DNA of 32,609 nucleotides from NCBI GenBank assembly GCA_012837715.1, contig DUQR01000024.1, positions 1 through 32,609 on the forward strand, written 5' to 3'. A program made the translations under genes and the position numbers. The notes beneath the pieces were generated by a model that saw only the letters and a program-made list of their open reading frames with translations, was not told where the DNA came from and searched no databases. Positions within the stretch are counted from its first letter, which is position 1, and the number at the start of each line of letters is the position of its first letter. Source of the DNA: Bacillota bacterium (GTDB taxonomy: Bacteria > Bacillota > UBA4882 > UBA10575). This document shows positions 1 to 6,421 of this stretch, piece by piece.

Positions 1-1
1 C

Positions 2-127
2 AGCAAGGAAAAGGGTGAGAAATACTTTGTGAAGGCCGGTCAAGCCCTGGCCAACTTCCTTGAAGAAGTCAAGAAGTTCGAGATCGTGGTGCCCGACGAG
101 AAGCGGCTTTTCACCAATAGAGCCTAA
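2..127 (+). CDS. C-terminal end of an unidentified protein (partial)
   Basis: An open frame enters from the left edge and ends at TAA 125-127, giving the last 41 residues of a protein. The piece is mostly one amphipathic helix (QALANFLEEVKKFE) followed by a short charged tail ending FTNRA. It is too short to assign to a family. It points the same way as the sugar-phosphate genes that follow and may be the preceding gene of that operon, although about 400 bases of non-coding sequence separate them. Confidence 0.6.
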   Translation, partial: SKEKGEKYFVKAGQALANFLEEVKKFEIVVPDEKRLFTNRA

Positions 128-130
128 GAA

Positions 131-500
131 GTCGCTCACGCTGGCTACCGCCCGCACCACGAAGTGGTGAAAACAGAGCTGTGACAATCTCCGCCGGGGC
201 CGGCTGGTATTTCCTTCTTCCGGTGAATTTTTTGGCGTATTCTAACACTCAGTTCCGCTTGAAAGCGGGCAAACGCTTCATGGTTCTTCCTGAACCGAAG
301 CGGCCCACGACTTCCTGTCGCTCGGCCCGCTTTCAACCTCTATTTCACGAAGAATACAATGCCAAGAAATTCAAGTCATACCGAGAACACCATCCAGCCC
401 CGGCTGGGTAAAGACTGGTCAAGGTAATCTTGCATGAAATTTTGAAGCCAGGTGGGCGACAAGCCCCAGCGGCGCGATGTATGCCCAATAAAGTCGAACC
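131..500 (+). repeat. Intercistronic structured repeat, copy A (interrupted)
   Basis: This gene-free stretch begins three bases after the stop of the upstream partial gene. Its head (GCTGGC-tacc-GCCCGC, 140-155, then hairpin CACCAC-gaa-GTGGTG at 155-169 and TGGTGAAAA) matches the head of copy C at 27461-27501. Its tail, 445-475, matches copy B 3890-3920 at about 25 of 31 positions and folds into a small GGGC/GCCC hairpin. Between head and tail lies a long palindrome (193-404) absent from the other copies. The final stem of copies B and C is not recognisable here; the sequence diverges before the ribosome binding site of the transketolase gene. Confidence 0.55.
193..404. repeat. Long nested palindrome inside copy A
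   Basis: Four nested inverted-repeat tiers share one centre: GCCGGGGC at 193-200 with CCAGCCCCGGC 394-404; 225-243 with 351-372 (GAATTT..TTGGC..TATTCT against its near complement, with a 2-3 base bulge); TTGAAAGCGGGC 259-270 with GCCCGCTTTCAA 325-336 (perfect 12 bp); CGCTTC-at-GGTTC 274-286 with GAACCGAAGCG 292-302 around a 5-base loop. No convincing reading frame lies within it. It could be a MITE-like insertion or a structured RNA; the sequence alone does not decide. Confidence 0.6.
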
Positions 501-535
501 AGAATTTACGACGGATTGAGGAAGGGGGTATTCCA

Positions 536-1489
536 ATGGCTATCGATCTAACCAGTGACCTTTCAACCAGAAAAGCCTTTAGTGAAGCTATGACTGAGTT
601 TGGGCTGAGAGATAAGCGGGTTTTTTCGGTCGCCGCTGATTCCGAGTCCCGGTTCGGCGCCTTCCGCAAGGAGGCGTCTGACCGCGCGCTTAATCTTGGG
701 ATTGCGGAACAGAATGCAATGAGTATTGCCGCCGGTTTAGCTTTTTGCGGCAAGATACCTTTTGTTTCAACCTACGCGACCTTTTTGACGATGCGCGCCT
801 GTGAGCAGATCCGGACGGACATCGCTTTTGCCAATTTAAATGTACGCATTGTCGGAACGAACGTTGGCTTTAGCTCTGACTGGCTGGGAATGACCCACCA
901 AGCCCTGGAAGATGTGGCTTTAATGCGGTCGATTCCCAATATGACAGTGTTGGTTCCCGCCGACGGAGCAGCGACCTACCGGTTGGTGGAAGCCTTAATC
1001 AATTATGAAGGACCTGCTTATTTACGGATCCGGGGCACGGCAAAGGAACCGCATGTCTCTTGCCCGGAGCCGGTTGTGATCGGGAAAGCCCGGAAGATCA
1101 GAGATGGTACTGACTTAACGATTATTGCATGCGGCCGTTTGGTCTACGAAGCAATGGTGGCGGCCGACCGGTTGGCACAGGAAGGGATCAAAGTCCGGGT
1201 TTTGGATATGCATACGGTGAAACCCCTTGATGAGGAATCAGTCCTGAAGGCCGCCAAGGAAACAAAGAGGATTTTAACTGTAGAAGAACACAATGTGGTC
1301 GGTGGTTTAGGGAGCGCCGTTGCTGAAGTTACTAGTGCTCAATGGCCGGTTCCCGTCCGCCGGATGGGCGTGGAAGATCGTTTTGGCCTTCCCGGTAAGG
1401 AAGAGGATCTCTTCACGTTTTTTAATTTAACTTCCGAACACATCATCAGTGAAGCCCGCAAGCTTTACGAAAGGGAGGCGTCATCATGA
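536..1489 (+). CDS. Transketolase, C-terminal subunit (pyrimidine-binding half)
   Basis: This 317-residue protein is the C-terminal half of a split transketolase. It carries the Pyr domain, with the glutamate that activates thiamine diphosphate in GIAEQNA and the following AAGLAFCGKIPFVSTYATF-like stretch, and then the transketolase C-terminal domain (LTIIACGRLVYEA, VEEHNVVGGLGSAV). It should act as a heteromer with the N-terminal subunit encoded at 3020-3859, exchanging two-carbon ketol units between sugar phosphates in the cytosol. The start chosen is ATG 536, 7-8 bases after GGAAGGGGG; the frame is open back to 452 but that part is repeat sequence. It overlaps the next gene by four bases. 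The order is unusual: the C-half precedes the N-half, with two genes between them. DXS or another 2-oxo acid enzyme is less likely because the companion half is typical transketolase. Confidence 0.9.
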   Translation: MAIDLTSDLSTRKAFSEAMTEFGLRDKRVFSVAADSESRFGAFRKEASDRALNLGIAEQNAMSIAAGLAFCGKIPFVSTYATFLTMRACEQIRTDIAFANLNVRIVGTNVGFSSDWLGMTHQALEDVALMRSIPNMTVLVPADGAATYRLVEALINYEGPAYLRIRGTAKEPHVSCPEPVVIGKARKIRDGTDLTIIACGRLVYEAMVAADRLAQEGIKVRVLDMHTVKPLDEESVLKAAKETKRILTVEEHNVVGGLGSAVAEVTSAQWPVPVRRMGVEDRFGLPGKEEDLFTFFNLTSEHIISEARKLYEREASS

Positions 1490-1938
1490 GAATTGCCATT
1501 GGATGCGATGAGAACGCTTACGAAATGAAAGAGGCGATCAAAGCTCATTTAAAAGAGCGTGGTGTGGAATTCGAGGATATGGGCTGTAATCAAGGGGAAA
1601 CGGTCTTATATCCGGAGATTGCCCGTCGGGTCGCGGTCAGCATTATGGAAGGGAAAAACGACCGGGGTATTCTCGTCTGTGGAACCGGCTTGGGGATGGC
1701 GATTGTCGCCAATAAAATACCTGGTGTACGGGCCGCAACCTGTCATGATGTTCATTCGGCTGAACGGGCGAGAAAAAGTAATAACGCCCAGATCATAACC
1801 TTTGGGGCGCAGGTGATCGGAACCGTACTTGCCAACAAGCTGGTTGATGTTTGGTTGGAATCGGAATTTGCCGGTGGCCGCTCCCAACCGAAAGTGGATT
1901 TGATCGACGAAATCGATCGTCAGTACCGTAAGGCTTAA
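1486..1938 (+). CDS. RpiB/LacA/LacB-family sugar-phosphate isomerase, atypical active site
   Basis: At 150 residues this is the usual RpiB length, and the fold signature is clear: GCDEN at 6-10, the catalytic-cysteine motif VCGTGLGMAIVANK with Cys65, and GGR at 130-132. It would interconvert an aldose and a ketose phosphate by an enediol mechanism. By alignment from memory with Escherichia coli RpiB, the Asp-His pair at positions 8-9 is Asp-Glu, the ring-opening His99 is Ser98, and a phosphate-binding Arg is Lys136. Loss of the ring-opening histidine suggests an open-chain substrate, for example a tetrose phosphate, rather than ribose 5-phosphate; this is inference. ATG overlaps the transketolase stop (ATGA), so translation is coupled. 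No gene symbol is given because the substrate is unsure. Confidence 0.85.
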   Translation: MRIAIGCDENAYEMKEAIKAHLKERGVEFEDMGCNQGETVLYPEIARRVAVSIMEGKNDRGILVCGTGLGMAIVANKIPGVRAATCHDVHSAERARKSNNAQIITFGAQVIGTVLANKLVDVWLESEFAGGRSQPKVDLIDEIDRQYRKA

Positions 1939-1965
1939 CCTAGTTGAAAAAGGAGGAGTGTTGTC

Positions 1966-2928
1966 ATGAAGAACGGGCGACCGGACCGGTATGAATGCGA
2001 TTTGCATTGCCACACCAATCGTTCCGACGGTAATAACACTCCCAAGGAATTAATTGACCGCGCCGCTTCTTTAGGCATGAAAGCCATCGCCATTACCGAC
2101 CATGATATTGTTCCCCCGGAGACGGTTGAGGTCGCTGGTGAAGAGGTTAATATTTGTGCCTATGCCCAGCGGCAAGGGCTGGTTCTGCTCCGGGGTTATG
2201 AGTTTTCCACCGATACCGATGTGAATGATGTTCACATCCTCGGGTACGGGCTGGATTGGTCGGCTCCAGCGGTCCACCAAGAAATGGAGCGGGCCAAACT
2301 TAGTAAGAGCGAGGCCTACCGAAAACTCTGCGTTATGCTGACGGGCAAAGGGATACCCATCGATTTTGATCGTGAAATATTACGTTTTACTGACCAAAAC
2401 GGAGTGGTCCACCAACGGGATCCCGACGAGGTACAGCGCAAGTTTATCTTTGAAAAAATAGCCGAAAAAGGCTATGCGGAAAGTTGGGGGGGCGCCAAAA
2501 TCCTGGTGCAGAGTGATCCGGAGTTAAATGTGCGTCGAGAAAAAATCCACCCTTTCCGGGCGATTGAGTTGATTCACGATTGTGGGGGAATGGCTTTTCT
2601 CGCCCACCCCTACCTAATCGACGAAGTTGTCGAAGTACCGGGTTTAGGAAAAATGACAAGAGCCGAGTATATTGAGGGCCTAATCGACCATGGGCTGGAC
2701 GGAATCGAAGCCAGGTATACCTACAATAAAACCAGCTATAAAGGGCAAAAAACCGTTGACGAGATTGAACGGGAAATTAAAGCCCGGTATGGACAGCGGC
2801 TCCATATCTCCGGCGGTTCTGACTATCATGGCAGTAAAAAAGGAACGATCGATCCCCGCGAGATTGGTGAAGCCGGAATTAGTTATGAAGAGTTTGTCCA
2901 GATTTTTGCGTCCCTTATCCAGATTTAA
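1966..2928 (+). CDS. PHP-domain metal-dependent phosphoesterase
   Basis: This 320-residue PHP-fold hydrolase shows the metal-binding motifs in order: HCHTNRSDG (His14, His16, Asp21), ITDHD (Asp45, His46), the glutamate in RGYEFSTD, AHPY, and SGGSDYHG near the C terminus. PHP proteins outside DNA polymerases remove phosphate from small substrates such as nucleoside 3',5'-bisphosphates or histidinol phosphate; some act on sugar phosphates. The substrate cannot be read from sequence. Its place between rpiB-like and transketolase genes favours a sugar-phosphate or related metabolite role. ATG 1966 follows AAAAAGGAGGAG at good spacing. The gene lies 27 bases after the isomerase and is probably in the same transcript. 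Confidence 0.8.
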   Translation: MKNGRPDRYECDLHCHTNRSDGNNTPKELIDRAASLGMKAIAITDHDIVPPETVEVAGEEVNICAYAQRQGLVLLRGYEFSTDTDVNDVHILGYGLDWSAPAVHQEMERAKLSKSEAYRKLCVMLTGKGIPIDFDREILRFTDQNGVVHQRDPDEVQRKFIFEKIAEKGYAESWGGAKILVQSDPELNVRREKIHPFRAIELIHDCGGMAFLAHPYLIDEVVEVPGLGKMTRAEYIEGLIDHGLDGIEARYTYNKTSYKGQKTVDEIEREIKARYGQRLHISGGSDYHGSKKGTIDPREIGEAGISYEEFVQIFASLIQI

Positions 2929-3019
2929 GGATTGGGTACCCCATTTTAATGATGACTTGTTAAGACCCGTCAGTTTCCAGGCTTGTTGAACTTGCGATAA
3001 AAAACGGGGAGGGTTGTTA

Positions 3020-3859
3020 ATGTTAGCGGCAGAGGATTTAAACCGACTCCAAACGGAAGCCACTGCAGTTCGGAAGGAAGCCATTAAGATGGCGACTAGG
3101 GCCGGAACCGGACATTTAGGACCAGCCTTAGGGATTGTCGATGTGATGTGGACCCTTTATTCCCGCCATTTGAAGTATGATCCGAAGAATCCTTCCTGGC
3201 CGGAGCGGGATCGCTTGATCTTAAGTAAAGGCCACAGTTGTCTGGCCCTCTATGCTACTTTGGCAAAGAAAGGTTTCTTCGCTGAGGAGTTGCTGAAGAC
3301 TTATTGTCGAGAATTGGGCACCAAACTTGGTGGTCACCCCGAACGAAACTTACCGGGAGTGGAAGCGAATACCGGTTCCCTGGGACATGGTTTTAATATT
3401 GGGATCGGTATGGCCCTGGCGGCCAAAGCCGACCATAAAGAGTATAAAGTATATACCATTCTGGGTGATGGTGAGACCCAGGAAGGTTCAATATGGGAAG
3501 GAGCGATGGCGGCGGCCCATTATAAATTGGACAACTTAGTGGCGATTGTTGACCGGAACAATCTGCAGGTCAGTAATTATGTGGATCAGGTCATGAATAT
3601 TGAACCATTAGCCGAAAAATGGGCCAGTTTTGGGTGGGAGGTCCGCGAGATTGATGGTCATGACTATCATCAGATTGATGAGGCTTTAAGAAGTATTCCC
3701 TTTACCCCTGGCAAACCATCGGTTATTATTGCGAAAACCATCAAGGGTAAAGGATTGCCGATCGCCGAGAACAAAGTGGAGTGGCATCATAAGGTTCCAA
3801 ACGAAAGGGAGTATCAAGAGATGGATAAACTGCTCGGATTAGGTAGTTGCACACCCTAG
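3020..3859 (+). CDS. Transketolase, N-terminal subunit (thiamine diphosphate-binding half)
   Basis: This 279-residue protein is the N-terminal PP domain of a split transketolase. Evidence is GTGHLGPALGIVDVMWTLY near the start (the family's GHxG..S/G region), SKGHSCLALYA, LGGHPE, TGSLGHG, and the thiamine-diphosphate/Mg motif GDGETQEGSIWEGA ending in DRNNLQ. It pairs with the C-subunit encoded at 536-1489. ATG 3020 is preferred because GGGGAGGG ends six bases upstream; TTG 3014 is in frame but too close to that site. The gene ends directly before intercistronic repeat copy B. Length matches other stand-alone N subunits (about 270-280 residues). Confidence 0.92.
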   Translation: MLAAEDLNRLQTEATAVRKEAIKMATRAGTGHLGPALGIVDVMWTLYSRHLKYDPKNPSWPERDRLILSKGHSCLALYATLAKKGFFAEELLKTYCRELGTKLGGHPERNLPGVEANTGSLGHGFNIGIGMALAAKADHKEYKVYTILGDGETQEGSIWEGAMAAAHYKLDNLVAIVDRNNLQVSNYVDQVMNIEPLAEKWASFGWEVREIDGHDYHQIDEALRSIPFTPGKPSVIIAKTIKGKGLPIAENKVEWHHKVPNEREYQEMDKLLGLGSCTP

Positions 3860-3888
3860 CTAGCAAGGACAACGGAGTGATTAAAATC

Positions 3889-4009
3889 AAAGCCAGGGTC
3901 GGGACAAGCCCGAGCAGCGCTTGAATTGGTTGTTCATGCCGACTACCGACAGTATAGATCAGTAATTTGATCAAAGTCGGGTGAACAACTCTAGCTCTTT
4001 TCTAAGTAG
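3889..4009 (+). repeat. Intercistronic structured repeat, copy B
   Basis: The 95 bases at 3915-4009 match 27561-27654 with only about a dozen differences plus a one-base gap. The core is a long stem: GTTGTTCATGCCGACT (3929-3944) pairs with AGTCGGGTGAACAAC (3975-3989), 14 Watson-Crick pairs plus one G-U and one bulged G. The loop carries a second hairpin, GATCA-gtaatt-TGATC, not conserved in copy C. Upstream, CGGG-acaag-CCCG replaces the GGGC-gacaa-GCCC hairpin of copy A, so pairing is kept while bases differ. The element begins about 30 bases after the transketolase stop and ends 33 bases before the transaldolase start. No T-run follows the stem, so a simple terminator is unlikely. Confidence 0.75.
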
Positions 4010-4041
4010 TCGATAACGAAACAGCTGAAGGAGGAAATTTT

Positions 4042-5226
4042 ATGGCATTCGACAAGAGTCCTCTCGAAAGATTACAGGCGATCAGTGATGATTTTGAGGT
4101 TTGGTGGGACGCTTCCCCATTGGTTTATTCGGCATGGAAAGAGAAATATTTAAAGGAGATTCCTGCCGAAAAACGCGACAAGTTTGCCGGGTGGGTGGAA
4201 AAACTTTATAATGAGCAAAAACCGGAAGATTCGGTCTTTCGTGGTGTAACTACCAATCCGCGGTTAACAAGGGAAACCCTGGATTGGATCCCGGAAGCAT
4301 GCAAACCCTGGATCAAAGAGATTAAAGAGAAACATGCGGGCGCTTCCTTAGAGGAACAGGCCTGGATGACCTATACCAAGATTACGGAAGAAGGCGTTAA
4401 GAAATACCTGCCGATCTTTGAAAAATCAAATTATAAATACGGTCATGTCAGTGCCCAAGTGGACCCCAGGCTGATCACTGATACACGGGAGATGTTAAGG
4501 CAAGGAATTGGTCTGAAAGCGCTTTCCCCCAACATTATGGTTAAATCCCCCGCGACCAAACAAGGGGTGTATAACATTATGCTCCTGACAGCTTTGGGCA
4601 TTCCGACCAATGCTACCGTCTGCTTCACCGTGCCCCAGATTTTAGCGGTGGCCAATGCAGTCCGGATCGGTAAAGAACTTGGGGAAGCCAATGGCGTGGA
4701 CTACAGTCAATGGCGTTCGGTGATTACCATGATGCTCGGTCGTTTTGAAGAAGCAAAAGAATTTAAAGAACAAGCGGCGGCTGTCGGTGTTGACCTGGAT
4801 GATCTGGCCATTCGACACTGGGCCGGTTTGGCGGTCTGCAAAAAGGCCATTAAAATCCTGGAGCAAGAAGGTTTCGAAAGCAAACTGCTACTCTGTTCGG
4901 CCAGGCCCGGTCCGGAGGTTGACGGTAAGGTTAAGGTCTGGCATATTGAGAAGATGGCCGGTGAACCCATCGTTTATACCATGAATCCGGATATGGTCGG
5001 TGACTTTTTGAAACTTTATGAAGAAGAGCCGCTGGAGAATCAGCAAGACGAGGATATTCCCGATGAGATCCTGGCCCAGTTGATCAAAGTTCCCTATTTC
5101 CGCCAGGGCTATTCTGCCTACGGAATAGCTGGGACGGATTTCGTTAACTATCCACCGTCGGTCACTACGGCGAAGGGTTTTGCCGGTGATATGCGTCTTT
5201 TGGAAGAGTTTGTTGAAAAGGTCTGA
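4042..5226 (+). CDS. Transaldolase-family protein (long form)
   Basis: This 394-residue class I aldolase-type protein has the family marks: GVTTNPRLT near residue 75, the Schiff-base lysine in IMVKSPATKQG (Lys168), and NATVCFTVPQ. Transaldolases move a dihydroxyacetone unit between sugar phosphates; with the split transketolase and class II aldolase here it would complete a non-oxidative pentose phosphate loop. It is clearly longer than the usual 215- or 320-residue enzymes, with an extra N-terminal segment (EVWWDASPLVYSAWKEKY) and a C-terminal extension (IPDEILAQLIKVPYFRQGY and beyond). Its exact acceptor is therefore open. ATG 4042 follows GAAGGAGG at ideal spacing. Confidence 0.8.
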   Translation: MAFDKSPLERLQAISDDFEVWWDASPLVYSAWKEKYLKEIPAEKRDKFAGWVEKLYNEQKPEDSVFRGVTTNPRLTRETLDWIPEACKPWIKEIKEKHAGASLEEQAWMTYTKITEEGVKKYLPIFEKSNYKYGHVSAQVDPRLITDTREMLRQGIGLKALSPNIMVKSPATKQGVYNIMLLTALGIPTNATVCFTVPQILAVANAVRIGKELGEANGVDYSQWRSVITMMLGRFEEAKEFKEQAAAVGVDLDDLAIRHWAGLAVCKKAIKILEQEGFESKLLLCSARPGPEVDGKVKVWHIEKMAGEPIVYTMNPDMVGDFLKLYEEEPLENQQDEDIPDEILAQLIKVPYFRQGYSAYGIAGTDFVNYPPSVTTAKGFAGDMRLLEEFVEKV

Positions 5227-5253
5227 ACGGACCGGAATAACTATTTGAGCTTA

Positions 5254-5322
5254 CCTTTTCGCTCCCTTTACCCTAAGTGCAACTAAAGCTTAGTATTTAT
5301 TGATAAAGGAACTAGGAAAAGG
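5254..5322 (+). promoter_or_regulatory. Possible structured leader upstream of the first class II aldolase
   Basis: Three co-centred inverted repeats lie in the gap before the aldolase: CCTTTTC 5254-5260 with GAAAAGG 5316-5322, CCTTTA 5265-5270 with TAAAGG 5304-5309, and CTAAG 5273-5277 with CTTAG 5289-5293. No T-run follows, so it is not an intrinsic terminator. It may be a folded mRNA leader or processing site. The arms are short and partly low complexity, so chance pairing is possible. Confidence 0.3.
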
Positions 5323-5351
5323 CGAAGTCAAGATAAGGAAGGGATCGGAGA

Positions 5352-6266
5352 ATGCCTTTATTTAGCACCAAGGGTATGTTACTCGACGCCCAAAGTAAAG
5401 GATATGCCGTCGGCGCCTTTAACGCCAATAATTTAGAAATGGCGCAAGGCATTGTGATGGCTGCCGAGAAAGAAAATGCTCCAGTTATTGTTCAAGTGAG
5501 CCAAGGGGGCGCTGAACATGGTGGCGTAGAGGAGATGGCGGCCATTATTCGGAGTCTGGCGGTGAAAGCCTCGGTTCCGGTGGCCTTACATCTGGATCAT
5601 GGCGTGGATTTTGTTTATAATATCCGCTGTCTGCGGGCAGGCTTTACTTCCCTAATGTATGACGGATCAAATCTGGATTTTGCTGAGAATGTCCGGATTA
5701 CCAGAGATGTGGTGAGAGCGGCGCATGCCGTTGGGGTTCCGGTTGAAGCGGAGCTGGGAAAAGTACCGAAGGATCCAACCGGCATTACCTTGGGGGAACT
5801 GCAAAAATATTTGACCTGTCCGGAGGAAGCCAAGGCCTTTGTGGAACAGACCGGAGTGGATGCATTGGCGATCGCGGTTGGTAATATGCACAAGATGAAG
5901 ATTAAAGAGGCCAAAATAGATCTCGAGCGGATTAAAGCCATCCGACAAGTGGTCGCTGTTCCCCTGGTTTTACACGGCGCCTCCGGTGTTCCGGATGAAG
6001 CGGTAACCGCCGCTGTCAAGGCGGGGATCTGTAAGATTAATGTCCATACCCAACTGAGCAAGAGATTTACTGAGAAAATCCGGGAAATCTTCCAGGCAGA
6101 TCCGTATACGGTTGATCTCCGGAAATATCTGGGGGAAGCCCGTGAAGCCCTTATGGAAGAAGTGCGTGCCAAGATTCGTTTGTTCGGGGCCAATGGAAAA
6201 GCTCCCGGTGTCCGGGAGGTTGCCATCGAGCCGGAAGAATATACTAAACAGGAGATTGTTGAATAA
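5352..6266 (+). CDS. Class II (zinc) fructose-bisphosphate/ketose-bisphosphate aldolase, short form
   Basis: This 304-residue class II aldolase splits fructose 1,6-bisphosphate, or a related ketose bisphosphate, into two trioses. The motif LHLDHG places catalytic Asp82 and zinc ligand His83; EAELGKV is the second metal region, VLHGASGVPDE holds another zinc histidine, and INVHTQL binds phosphate. It is the shorter GatY/FbaA-like type, unlike the longer second copy at 28233-29240, so substrate may differ (fructose, tagatose or sedoheptulose bisphosphate). Context with transketolase and transaldolase suggests it drains or feeds the pentose phosphate loop. It is the last gene before a strong terminator. 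Confidence 0.88.
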   Translation: MPLFSTKGMLLDAQSKGYAVGAFNANNLEMAQGIVMAAEKENAPVIVQVSQGGAEHGGVEEMAAIIRSLAVKASVPVALHLDHGVDFVYNIRCLRAGFTSLMYDGSNLDFAENVRITRDVVRAAHAVGVPVEAELGKVPKDPTGITLGELQKYLTCPEEAKAFVEQTGVDALAIAVGNMHKMKIKEAKIDLERIKAIRQVVAVPLVLHGASGVPDEAVTAAVKAGICKINVHTQLSKRFTEKIREIFQADPYTVDLRKYLGEAREALMEEVRAKIRLFGANGKAPGVREVAIEPEEYTKQEIVE

Positions 6267-6278
6267 GAGTTTCTGCGT

Positions 6279-6315
6279 AAAGCCCTTTCTTGTTAACCAA
6301 GAAAGGGCTTTTGCG
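6279..6315 (+). terminator. Intrinsic terminator of the sugar-phosphate operon
   Basis: A perfect 14-bp stem, AAAGCCCTTTCTTG (6279-6292) with CAAGAAAGGGCTTT (6298-6311), around loop TTAAC starts 13 bases after the aldolase stop and is followed by a short T-rich tail. The T-run is short, but the stem is strong, and the A-run before it could make it work in both directions. Confidence 0.85.
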
Positions 6316-6421
6316 ATCTGGCGTCAGCTTAGCCCATTGGGAAAAGCAGGAAATTAAGGAAGAAACGCGAAGACTAAAGAGGGAAAGAATTACGGAAAAA
6401 GCGGCAGTGGGGGTGAGTTCT

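Noticed and set aside
452-535. Longer N terminus for the transketolase C-subunit
   Set aside because: This part is the tail of repeat copy A, and the good ribosome binding site serves ATG 536.
376-753. 125-codon minus-strand frame over the transketolase start
   Set aside because: It overlaps a certain gene and repeat A, and shows no family features.
3929-3989. Integron attC-like site (long imperfect stem with bulged G)
   Set aside because: attC sites run from RYYYAAC to GTTRRRY; this stem runs from GTT to AAC, and there is no integrase or cassette array.
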